Of a DNA stretch of 64,000 nt, positions 6,993 to 13,842 are shown in pieces; the stretch's first letter is position 1; each line of letters opens with the position of its first letter. The stretch comes from Streptomyces griseoluteus (GTDB lineage: Bacteria; Actinomycetota; Actinomycetes; Streptomycetales; Streptomycetaceae): assembly GCA_000717735.1 (NCBI GenBank), contig JOBE01000011.1, positions 62,001 to 126,000 on the forward strand, read 5' to 3'. The notes under the pieces are model-generated. The model did no database searches. It was given only the letters and a program-made list of their open reading frames with translations, and was not told where the DNA came from. The position numbers and the translations under genes were made by a program.

Positions 6993-7559
6993 ACGCTGCT
7001 CGCCTCCCTGCTCGGCCTGGTCGGGGAGCGGGAGCGGATCGTCCTCGCCGAGGACTCGGCGGAGCTGCGGCCGGACCACCCGCATGTGGTGCGTCTTGAG
7101 GCGCGGCCCGCGAACCAGGAGGGCGCCGGTCTCGTCACCCTGCGGGACCTCGTCCGGCAGGCCCTTCGGATGAGGCCCGACCGGCTGGTGGTCGGAGAGG
7201 TCAGAGGCCCCGAGGCGGTGGACCTGCTCGCCGCCCTCAACACAGGTCATGAAGGCGGCTCGGGAACTGTCCACGCCAACACCGCGGCGGACGTACCGGC
7301 GCGGCTCGAAGCCCTGGGGACGGCGGCGGGGCTCGACCGGGCCGCCCTGCACAGCCAGTTGGGAGCCGGCCTGTCGGTCGTGCTGCACCTGGCGCGGGAC
7401 CGGGGCGGGCAGCGGCGGATCGCCGAGGTGCACGTCCTGGAGCGGGACCGGGACGGTCTCGTGCGGACGGTTCCTGCGCTGCGGTGGGGCGCGTCCGGCT
7501 TCGAGCGGGAGCGTGGCTGGGAGCGGCTGGGCTCGCTGATCGGAGCGGGCTCGTGGTGA
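6963..7559 (+). pseudogene. TadA/CpaF secretion ATPase, C-terminal half, cut by the integrated element
   Basis: TadA-type ATPases power the Flp/Tad pilus secretion system. The frame begins right after a stop at 6960-6962; recognisable sequence starts at the end of Walker A (GKTTLL). It continues through the Asp box region (VLAEDSAELRPDHPHVVRLE), Walker B/ASP-like LRMRPDRLVVGEVRG, and the His-box region (LNTGHEGGSGTVHANTAADVPARLEAL), all intact. The N-terminal ~half and the first part of the P-loop are missing and should lie beyond the element's other end. An internal GTG at 7086 could start a fragment, but it would lack the nucleotide-binding loop, so the gene is non-functional while the element is integrated. 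Confidence 0.85.
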
Positions 7560-8449
7560 CGACGGAACCGGTGCCGGTCCAGGCCGTGGCCCACGGCGCG
7601 GCGGCGCTCTGCGCGAGCCTCGCGCTGGGGTGGGCGGCCGAGCGGCGCCGTGGGGTGAACAGGGCGCGGGCGGTGCTCGTACGCGGCGGCTCCGGCTGCT
7701 CCGGCGCTCGCGGAGCCCGGGGTGGCCGCTTGTGGGCCCTGGGCGCGCGGTGGTGGGCCGTGGTGCGCGGACGGCGGGCGTGGCTGTGTCTGCCGGTGGC
7801 AGGGGTCGTCGCGGTGCTCGGCGCGTCGCCGCTGCCGCTGGTGGCGGGGGCGGTCGCGGTGCCGCTGGTGGCGCGGCGGCTGCGGGCGGCCGGGCGCCGG
7901 AGGGAACGGGAGGCGAGGGGCGAGCGGGTGGTGGCCTTGTGCGGGGCGGTCGTCGGGGAGCTGAGAGCCGGGTGGCAGCCCGCCCAGGCACTGTCCTTCG
8001 CGGCCCGGGAGACGGGAGCGCTGGGCGATGAGGAGGCGGCGGTGCTGGCGGCGGCCCGGTTCGGCGGGGACGTGCCGGACGCACTGCGGAGGGCGGCCGG
8101 GCAGGACGGCGCCGACGGGCTCGCGGGCATGGCGGCCTGCTGGCAGGTGGCCGTGGACGGGGGCGCGGGCCTGGCCGCCGGGCTCGACCGGCTGGAGGCG
8201 GCCCTGCGGGAGCACCACGAGCGGCGGGAGCGGTTGCGGGCCGGACTGGCCGGAGCCTGGGCGACGGTGGCGGTCCTCGCGCTGCTCCCGGTGGCGGGCA
8301 TCGCCCTCGGAGCGGCCCTGGGCGCCGACCCGCTGCGGGTGCTGCTGCACACGCCGGCGGGCCTGGGCTGCCTGGCCCTGGGCGGGGCTCTGGAGGCGGC
8401 CGGACTGTGGTGGTCCGCACGGATCGTACGAGGAGGGGAGCGGGCGTGA
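7556..8449 (+). CDS. TadB-like inner-membrane protein of the Tad/Flp pilus system (297 aa)
   Basis: A type II secretion F domain-like protein. Hydrophobic segments near the N-terminus and middle are followed by a cytoplasmic helical domain (ERVVALCGAVVGELRAGWQPAQALSFAARETG ... AACWQVAVDGGAGLAAGLDRLEAALREHHERRE), then C-terminal membrane helices. GTG at 7556 overlaps the tadA stop (GTGA), the usual coupling. A longer upstream reading would overlap tadA and is rejected. It is now separated from the original operon promoter by the integrated element. Confidence 0.85.
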   Translation: MTTEPVPVQAVAHGAAALCASLALGWAAERRRGVNRARAVLVRGGSGCSGARGARGGRLWALGARWWAVVRGRRAWLCLPVAGVVAVLGASPLPLVAGAVAVPLVARRLRAAGRRREREARGERVVALCGAVVGELRAGWQPAQALSFAARETGALGDEEAAVLAAARFGGDVPDALRRAAGQDGADGLAGMAACWQVAVDGGAGLAAGLDRLEAALREHHERRERLRAGLAGAWATVAVLALLPVAGIALGAALGADPLRVLLHTPAGLGCLALGGALEAAGLWWSARIVRGGERA

Positions 8450-9213
8450 TCGCGGCCTTTCAACTGGCGGTACTCGTGGTCCTGGCCCTGGTCTGCTGCG
8501 CGCAGGCCGTCCGGGAGGTGGTGAACGGCCGGCGGGCGCGTGGAATGCGGCGGCGAGTGAGAAGCCTGTTCCCGGCACCGGCGCCACGGGCCGTGAAGTC
8601 CCGGACCGGGCTGCCCCGGTGGGTGGGGCGCCGGCTGGCGCCCCTCGCGGGGGCCGGTCTCGGCTGGGCGCTGTTCGGCGTGTTCGGCGGCCTGCTCGCC
8701 GGGGCGCTGGTGGCAGCCGGTGTCCGGCGAAGCGAGGCGAGGAGTTCCTCGTCCCCGGTGGTGGACGACGAGGAGGCGGCGCGCCATCTTCCGCTGGCGG
8801 CCGACCTGTTGGCCGCCTGTGCCTCGGCAGGAGCCGGACCGGGGGAGGCGGCGGAGGCCGTCGGCCGTTCCCTCGGCGGGCCGCTGGGTGAGCGTTTGAC
8901 CCGTACGGCGGCCGAACTCCGGCTCGGCGGCGAACCGGCCGAGGTGTGGCGGAGGTTCGGCGCGATACCGGGCGCCGCAGGGCTGGCCCGCTGCATGGAG
9001 CGGGCCGGTTCCTCGGGTGCGCCGGCGGCGGAGGCCGTCGCCCGGCACGCGGCGGCGCTGCGGTCGGCCCGCGCCCGTACGGCGGAGGCCAGGGCGCGCC
9101 GGGCGCAGGTCCTGATCAGCGCGCCCGTGGGGCTCTGCTTCCTGCCCGCCTTCCTGGCGGTGGGGGTGGCCCCGGTGGTGATCGGCCTCGCGACGGGACT
9201 CCTGGACGGATGA
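8446..9213 (+). CDS. TadC-like inner-membrane protein of the Tad/Flp pilus system (255 aa)
   Basis: A second T2SSF-type membrane protein: an N-terminal helix, a helix pair near residues 65-90, the cytoplasmic domain (HLPLAADLLAACASAGAGPGEAAEAVGRSLGGPLGERL ...) and a C-terminal helix pair (VLISAPVGLCFLPAFLAVGVAPVVIG). GTG at 8446 overlaps the tadB stop. Paired TadB/TadC form the platform on which the TadA ATPase acts. The three cysteines near residue 22 and the SGAPA segment are ordinary for the family. Confidence 0.85.
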   Translation: MIAAFQLAVLVVLALVCCAQAVREVVNGRRARGMRRRVRSLFPAPAPRAVKSRTGLPRWVGRRLAPLAGAGLGWALFGVFGGLLAGALVAAGVRRSEARSSSSPVVDDEEAARHLPLAADLLAACASAGAGPGEAAEAVGRSLGGPLGERLTRTAAELRLGGEPAEVWRRFGAIPGAAGLARCMERAGSSGAPAAEAVARHAAALRSARARTAEARARRAQVLISAPVGLCFLPAFLAVGVAPVVIGLATGLLDG

Positions 9214-9299
9214 ACGGCGGACACGGCCGGACACGGCCGGGCACGGCCGGACGAGACATGACGAAACGCGACAGGCGACGACGGAACGAGGAGCACGGA

Positions 9300-9530
9300 A
9301 TGGCAGGCACGGCAGTCATGGCAGGCAAGGCGGCGGCGGTGGTATGTGGATGGTGGACGCGGCGGACGGCGGCGGCGCGCCGGGACGCGGGGATGACCAC
9401 GTCCGAGTACGCGGTGGGAACGATCGCCGCGGCGGCGTTCGCCGCGGTGCTGTACAAGATCGTGACGAGCGGGGCGGTCTCGGGAGCGCTGGAGTCGGTG
9501 ATCGGGAAGGCTCTCGATGCGTCGTTCTGA
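9300..9530 (+). CDS. Small pilin-like protein, DUF4244 type (76 aa)
   Basis: A short basic N-terminus leads into DAGMTTSEYAVGTIAAAAFAAVLYKIVTSG, the prepilin-like Glu and Tyr before one hydrophobic helix that typifies DUF4244/Flp pilins in actinobacterial Tad loci. The ATG at 9300 has a GAGGAG ribosome binding site 6 bases upstream; ATGs at 9210 (overlapping the tadC stop) and 9258 are possible but have poorer sites. It is presumably the major pilin subunit, processed by a prepilin peptidase not seen in this window. Confidence 0.8.
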   Translation: MAGTAVMAGKAAAVVCGWWTRRTAAARRDAGMTTSEYAVGTIAAAAFAAVLYKIVTSGAVSGALESVIGKALDASF

Positions 9531-9903
9531 CCGGGGTTTCGTGACGGTGGAGGCGGCGATGGCGCTGCCCGTCCTCGCCCTGTTCACGGTGACGCTGCTC
9601 TGGGGGCTGGCGGCGGCCGCCGCGCAGATCCGGTGCGTGGACGCGGCACGGGCCGGAGCACGGGCCGCGGCCCGCTCCGAGCCGTTGTCCTCCGCCGAGT
9701 CGGCCGCGCGGTCCGCCGCGCCCGACGGAGCACGGGTGTCGGTGACGCGGGCGGGGGAGCTGTGGCGGGTGACGGTGGAGGCCAGGGCCCCTGGCCCCCG
9801 GGGCCTGGGCATCACCCTGCGGGCGGACGCGGCGGCCCTCGCGGAGGACACGGTGGCCGGCGGCGTGGCGGCCGTGGGTCCGGAGCCAGGGGGCGCGCGG
9901 TGA
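9517..9903 (+). CDS. TadE-like minor pilin (128 aa)
   Basis: Begins RRSDRGFVTVEAAMALPVLALFTVTLLWGLAAAA, the prepilin signature of TadE proteins: a basic leader, then Gly-Phe-Val-Thr-Val-Glu and a single hydrophobic helix. The remainder is a small periplasm-side domain. It overlaps the end of the pilin gene by 14 bp and the next gene by 4 bp, so the Tad genes form one transcription unit. Confidence 0.85.
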   Translation: MRRSDRGFVTVEAAMALPVLALFTVTLLWGLAAAAAQIRCVDAARAGARAAARSEPLSSAESAARSAAPDGARVSVTRAGELWRVTVEARAPGPRGLGITLRADAAALAEDTVAGGVAAVGPEPGGAR

Positions 9904-10355
9904 CCGGCTCGGCTCCGGGGCGGGGCGGCCGTGGGTCCGACCGGGGTGCGGCGACCGTGTGGGCGGCGTTCGCGGCCTGTGCGCTGTGCGTGGTGTTCGG
10001 GGCGGTGCTCGTGCTCGGACAGGCGGTGGCGGCCCGGCACCGGGCCGGCGGGGCCGCCGACCTGGCAGCCCTGGCCGCCGCGGACCGGGCGCTGTGGGGC
10101 GAGGCCGAGGCGTGCGCCGTCGCCGCGCGGGTGGCCGCGGCGCAGAGTGCCGAGCTGGTGCGGTGCGCGGTGCGGGGCGAACGCGCGGAGGTGACCGCCC
10201 GGGCCGTGCGCGGCCCCTACCGGCCCGAGGTCAGGTCGCGGGCGGGCCCTGGGGGCCCTGTGGGGCCGCAGCAGGCGGAGCCTCCGGGCCTGCGGGAGCC
10301 TCCGGGCCTTCCGGGGTCGCCGAGGGCTCAGGGGCCTCCCGGAGGATCTCCGTGA
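9900..10355 (+). CDS. Second TadE-like protein of the helicase/secretion locus (about 151 aa)
   Basis: GTG at 9900 overlaps the previous stop. RGAATVWAAFAACALCVVFGAVLVLGQAVAARHRAGGAADLAALAAADRAL matches the 'helicase/secretion neighbourhood TadE-like' family (Rv3654c type), in which a hydrophobic helix is followed by an AADLAALAAA repeat. The last ~42 codons (Pro/Gly-rich) lie on the complementary strand of the convergent helicase gene, so the true end may be functionally dispensable. Confidence 0.8.
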   Translation: MTGSAPGRGGRGSDRGAATVWAAFAACALCVVFGAVLVLGQAVAARHRAGGAADLAALAAADRALWGEAEACAVAARVAAAQSAELVRCAVRGERAEVTARAVRGPYRPEVRSRAGPGGPVGPQQAEPPGLREPPGLPGSPRAQGPPGGSP

Positions 10356-12774
10356 GGAGGCGGACGGCACCCCGCTTGTGGAGCGGATCGTTGCCGTTGC
10401 CGCACTTCGGGGACTGGATGCAGGAGGGGCAGCCCGCCTCGCACTCGCAGGAGGCGATGGCCTCCCGGGTGGCGGTCAGCCAGGCGCGGGCCGTGTGGAA
10501 GGCCCGCTCGGCGAACCCCGCGCCGCCCGGATGGCCGTCGTACACGAAGACGGTCGGCAGCAGGGTGTCGGGGTGGAGCGGCACGGAGACGCCGCCGATG
10601 TCCCAGCGGTCGCAGGTCGCGAACAGCGGCAGCATGCCGATGGAGGCGTGTTCGGCGGCGTGCAGCGCGCCTCCGAGGATCTCCGGGGTGATCCGGGCGG
10701 CGTCGAGCTGGTCCTCGGTGACCGTCCACCACACGGCCCGGGTGCGCAGGGTGCGGGGCGGGAGGTCGAGCTTGGTCTCGCCGAGGACCTCGCCCGTGAT
10801 CAGCCGGCGGCGCAGGAAGGAGACCACCTGGTTGGTGACCTCGACGGAGCCGTAGCAGAGGCGGCCGGCTCCCCAGGGGATCTCGGTGTCGGTGTCGAGT
10901 ACGGCGATGGAGGTGGTGTCGCGGGCGGTGGTGGAATACGGCGGGACGGCCTCCTCCACGAGGGCCACGGAGTCCTTGAGGTCCAGCTCCCGCACCAGGT
11001 AGGTGCGGCCCTGGTGGAGGTGGACGGCGCCCTCGTGGACGGCGGTGTGGGAGGCGGCCTCGTCGACGGTGCCGAGGAGGCGGCCGGTGCCGGCCTCGAC
11101 GATCCGGACGGGGCTGCCGCCGCCGCCCCGGATGTCGGTGAGGTCGGCGGCCCGCTCGCGGCGGGTCCAGTACCAGCCGGTGGAGCGGCGGCGCAGCAGG
11201 CCGGCGCCCTCCAGCTGGGGCAGCAGATCGGGGACGGCCGGGCCGAAGAGGGCCAGGTCCGGTTCGGTGAGCGGGAGCTCCGCGGCGGCGGCGCACAGAT
11301 GGGGGGCGAGCACGTAGGGGTTGTCGGGGTCCAGGACGGTCGATTCGACCGGCTGGTCGAAGATCGCCTCCGGGTGGTGGACCAGGAAGGTGTCCAGCGG
11401 GTCGTCGCGGGCGATGAGGATCGCGAGGGCGCCCTCGCCCGAGCGGCCGGCGCGGCCAGCCTGCTGCCACAGGGACGCCCGGGTGCCCGGGTAACCGGCG
11501 ATCAGGACCGCGTCCAGGCCCGAGACGTCAACGCCCAGCTCCAGGGCGGTCGTGGCGGCCAGGCCGAGGAGCTCGCCGGAGTGCAGGGCCCGCTCCAGGG
11601 CGCGGCGCTCCTCGGGCAGGTAGCCGCCCCGGTAGGCGGCGACACGCCGGGCGAGGGACCGGTCGGTCTCGGCGAGCCGCTCCTGGGCGATCACCGAGAT
11701 CAGCTCCGCGCCGCGCCGGGAGCGGACGAAGGCGACCGAGCGGACGCCCTGGCGGGTCAGATCGGTCAGCAGGTCCGCCGTCTCGGCCGTGGCGGTGCGG
11801 CGCACGGGCGCGCCGCGCTCGCCGTGCAGCTCGGTCAGCGGCGGCTCCCACAGCGCGAAGACCAGCTCGCCGCGCGGGGAGGCGTCGTCGGAGACCTCGG
11901 TGACCGTGAGGCCCGTGAGGCGGCCTGCGGCCACGGCGGGGTCGGCGGAGGTGGCGGAGGCGAGGAGGAAGACCGGTTCGGAGCCGTACCGGGCGCAGAT
12001 CCGGCGCAGTCGCCGCAGCACCTGGGCGACGTGGGAGCCGAAGACGCCCCGGTAGGTGTGGCACTCGTCGATCACGACGTAGCGCAGGGAGCGCAGGAAG
12101 GAGGCCCACCTGGGGTGGGACGGGAGGATGCCCCGGTGCAGCATGTCGGGGTTGGTGAGGACGTAGTTCGCGTACTGGCGGACCCACTCGCGTTCCTCGA
12201 CCGGGGTGTCGCCGTCGTAGACGGCGGGGCGGATCCGGTTGCCGAGCGGGGCGGCCAGTTCCCGTACGGCGCGTCGCTGGTCGGCGGCGAGGGCCTTGGT
12301 GGGCGCGAGGTACAGGGCGGTGGCGCCGCGCCCGTTGGGGGCCTCGGAGCCGTCCAGGAGGGTGCTGAGGACCGGGGCGAGGTAGGCGAGCGACTTGCCC
12401 GAGGCGGTTCCGGTGGAGATCACGACGGATTCGCCGTCGAGGGCGTGCTCGGCGGCCTGCGCCTGGTGGGCCCAGGGGTGCTCGATCCCGGCCGCCTCGA
12501 TCGCCGCGATCACCTCCGGGCGGATGCGGTGCGGCCAGACGGCATGACGACCCTCCCGGGCGGGCATGTGCTCCGTATGAGTGATGCGCGCGGCCCGGCT
12601 CTCGCCCGAGGAGAGCCGGTCGAGGACCATGCCGGGGGAGGGTCTGTTGCCCATGTCTCCGGCTGGACGACGGGGGCGCTGATTCTTGGCCATCGGCACC
12701 GAGTGTGTCACTGCCATGACGGACAATGCTTCCAAGGCGTCGTGCATGGCTGCTGGTAAGTGATTGAATGCCAT
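10231..12774 (-). CDS. DECH-box superfamily II helicase with C-terminal cysteine cluster (847 aa)
   Basis: ATP-dependent DNA/RNA helicase of the 'helicase/secretion neighbourhood' type (YprA/MrfA-like). Walker A is TGTASGKS (121-128), motif II is DECH (236-239), followed by SAT-like LLASATS, and in the second RecA domain ALELGVDVSGLDAVLIAGYPGT and QQAGRAGRSG. The DUF1998-type end carries CECEAGCPSCIQSPKCGNGN, four cysteines expected to bind zinc. ATG 12774 (MAFNHLPAAMHDAL) is used because this N-terminus is typical of Streptomyces homologues. The C-terminal 42 codons overlap the convergent TadE-like gene by 125 bp. MrfA-type enzymes act in DNA repair in Bacillus; the role here is inferred. 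Confidence 0.92.
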   Translation of the reverse strand: MAFNHLPAAMHDALEALSVMAVTHSVPMAKNQRPRRPAGDMGNRPSPGMVLDRLSSGESRAARITHTEHMPAREGRHAVWPHRIRPEVIAAIEAAGIEHPWAHQAQAAEHALDGESVVISTGTASGKSLAYLAPVLSTLLDGSEAPNGRGATALYLAPTKALAADQRRAVRELAAPLGNRIRPAVYDGDTPVEEREWVRQYANYVLTNPDMLHRGILPSHPRWASFLRSLRYVVIDECHTYRGVFGSHVAQVLRRLRRICARYGSEPVFLLASATSADPAVAAGRLTGLTVTEVSDDASPRGELVFALWEPPLTELHGERGAPVRRTATAETADLLTDLTRQGVRSVAFVRSRRGAELISVIAQERLAETDRSLARRVAAYRGGYLPEERRALERALHSGELLGLAATTALELGVDVSGLDAVLIAGYPGTRASLWQQAGRAGRSGEGALAILIARDDPLDTFLVHHPEAIFDQPVESTVLDPDNPYVLAPHLCAAAAELPLTEPDLALFGPAVPDLLPQLEGAGLLRRRSTGWYWTRRERAADLTDIRGGGGSPVRIVEAGTGRLLGTVDEAASHTAVHEGAVHLHQGRTYLVRELDLKDSVALVEEAVPPYSTTARDTTSIAVLDTDTEIPWGAGRLCYGSVEVTNQVVSFLRRRLITGEVLGETKLDLPPRTLRTRAVWWTVTEDQLDAARITPEILGGALHAAEHASIGMLPLFATCDRWDIGGVSVPLHPDTLLPTVFVYDGHPGGAGFAERAFHTARAWLTATREAIASCECEAGCPSCIQSPKCGNGNDPLHKRGAVRLLTEILREAPEPSATPEGPEAPAGPEAPPAAAPQGPQGPPAT

Positions 12775-12854
12775 CGCGGCTGACGATCAGTTCCCTGACT
12801 CCGTCCGGGAGACCCCGGGGGACGATCGTTCGATAGCAAGGTGCTGGAGGATCC

Positions 12855-13208
12855 GTGGACCTGTCCCTGTCGACTCGCAATGTGTCCGGCGCTGGTGGTG
12901 ACCGTACGGTCGTCGAGGTCGGTGGCGAGATTGATGTGTATACCGCGCCCAAGCTGCGCGAGCAGTTGGTCGAGTTGGTGAACGACGGCAGCTACCACCT
13001 GGTTGTCGACATGGAGGGCGTGGACTTCCTGGACTCCACGGGCCTCGGTGTGCTCGTCGGTGGTCTGAAGCGCGTCCGCGCGCATGAGGGCTCGCTGCGT
13101 CTGGTCTGCAACCAGGAGCGCATTCTCAAGATTTTCCGGATCACGGGTCTCACCAAGGTGTTCCCGATCCACACCTCGGTCGACGAGGCCGTCAACGCCG
13201 TCGACTGA
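12855..13208 (+). CDS. bldG: BldG, anti-sigma factor antagonist controlling development
   Basis: A 117-residue STAS-domain protein nearly identical to Streptomyces Bld[21 protein letters not shown] and [37 protein letters not shown]. The phosphorylatable serine is S61 in DST; S. coelicolor BldG has it at S57, and the four-residue shift matches an SGAGG insertion near residues 11-15 here. Dephosphorylated BldG binds anti-sigma factors and so releases stress and developmental sigma factors. GTG start with GGAGG 4 bases upstream. The partner anti-sigma gene follows 15 bp later, as in other streptomycetes. Confidence 0.97.
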   Translation: MDLSLSTRNVSGAGGDRTVVEVGGEIDVYTAPKLREQLVELVNDGSYHLVVDMEGVDFLDSTGLGVLVGGLKRVRAHEGSLRLVCNQERILKIFRITGLTKVFPIHTSVDEAVNAVD

Positions 13209-13223
13209 GCCCAGGGGGTTCGT

Positions 13224-13682
13224 ATGGCCACCGTTGAACTCCGCTTCAGCGCTCAGCCCGAGCACGTCCGTACGGCCCGCCTGGTGGCGGCCGCGGTCGC
13301 GCGCCGGGCCGGCGTGGACGAGGCGGTCCTCGACGAGGTTCGTCTCGCCGTGGGTGAGGCCTGTTCCCGTGCGGTCGGGCTGCACCGCAGCAACGGCGTC
13401 ACGACCCCCATCAGGGTCGTGCTGACCGAGGAGGAGAAGACGTTCTCCATCGAGGTCGGCGACGAGGTGCCGGGCGCGGGGGTGGCGGCGGCCGACGCCG
13501 CCGGTGTCCCCGGCGCGCGGTCCGAGGCTCCGGCCGAGGACTTCGACGACGCCGACGGTGAGGACGAGATGGGGCTCGCGGTGATCCGCGGGCTCGTCGA
13601 CGACGTCGAGGTGAGCGCCGGTGAGTTCGGCGGCACGATCCGGATGAGCTGGCCGGTGAGTTCGGCGGACGTTCTGTCCTGA
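13224..13682 (+). CDS. Anti-sigma factor (RsbW-like ATP-binding) partner of BldG (152 aa)
   Basis: GHKL/HATPase_c fold: N box DEAVLDEVRLAVGEACSRAV with the conserved Glu-Ala, and the G-box region MGLAVIRGLVDDVEVSAGEFGG. An acidic linker (PAEDFDDADGEDE, about residues 106-118) separates the two halves. Orthologue of the gene directly downstream of bldG in S. coelicolor, whose product interacts with BldG. It should bind ATP and phosphorylate or sequester the STAS protein; kinase activity has been debated for this family. Co-transcribed with bldG (15-bp gap). Confidence 0.9.
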   Translation: MATVELRFSAQPEHVRTARLVAAAVARRAGVDEAVLDEVRLAVGEACSRAVGLHRSNGVTTPIRVVLTEEEKTFSIEVGDEVPGAGVAAADAAGVPGARSEAPAEDFDDADGEDEMGLAVIRGLVDDVEVSAGEFGGTIRMSWPVSSADVLS

Positions 13683-13684
13683 CC

Positions 13685-13722
13685 CGTAAGCGTGTACCTG
13701 TACTCGTAAGCGTGTACCTGTA
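13685..13722 (+). repeat. Two tandem copies of an 18-bp sequence
   Basis: CGTAAGCGTGTACCTGTA occurs at 13685-13702 and again at 13705-13722 (period 20), between the anti-sigma stop codon and the terminator. It is non-coding. A recent duplication or a binding site for an RNA/DNA-binding protein are both possible. Confidence 0.8.
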
Positions 13723-13723
13723 G

Positions 13724-13756
13724 AGGAAGAGGCCCCGCATCGCGGGGCCTCTTCCT
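13724..13756 (+). terminator. Strong hairpin terminator of the bldG operon
   Basis: 15-bp perfect stem (13724-13738 with 13742-13756), 3-base loop ATC, followed by TT and a short CTTTTC-like run. It lies 42 bp after the anti-sigma gene and before the pyrophosphatase gene, so the two units are insulated. Confidence 0.9.
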
Positions 13757-13828
13757 TTTCCCGGGCTGCGATTGGTGCATCCGCGCGGGTGGGCCTCCGG
13801 CATCCCAGTATGTCCCGGTGTGTCTCCC

Positions 13829-13834
13829 TATGAT
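13829..13834 (+). promoter_or_regulatory. -10 element TATGAT of the pyrophosphatase gene
   Basis: Consensus-like TATGAT ends 8 bases before ATG 13843, so the transcript would be leaderless or nearly so; no Shine-Dalgarno is visible. No clear -35 box. Confidence 0.5.
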
Positions 13835-13842
13835 CCGTCCCC

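Noticed and set aside
7237..9234. Very long minus-strand ORFs through the tad genes (and similar ones opposite topA, tmk and the FtsX genes)
   Set aside because: They are antisense shadows caused by GC-rich third positions. Composition is Arg/Pro/Ala-rich, no motif is present, and the plus strand carries recognised families.
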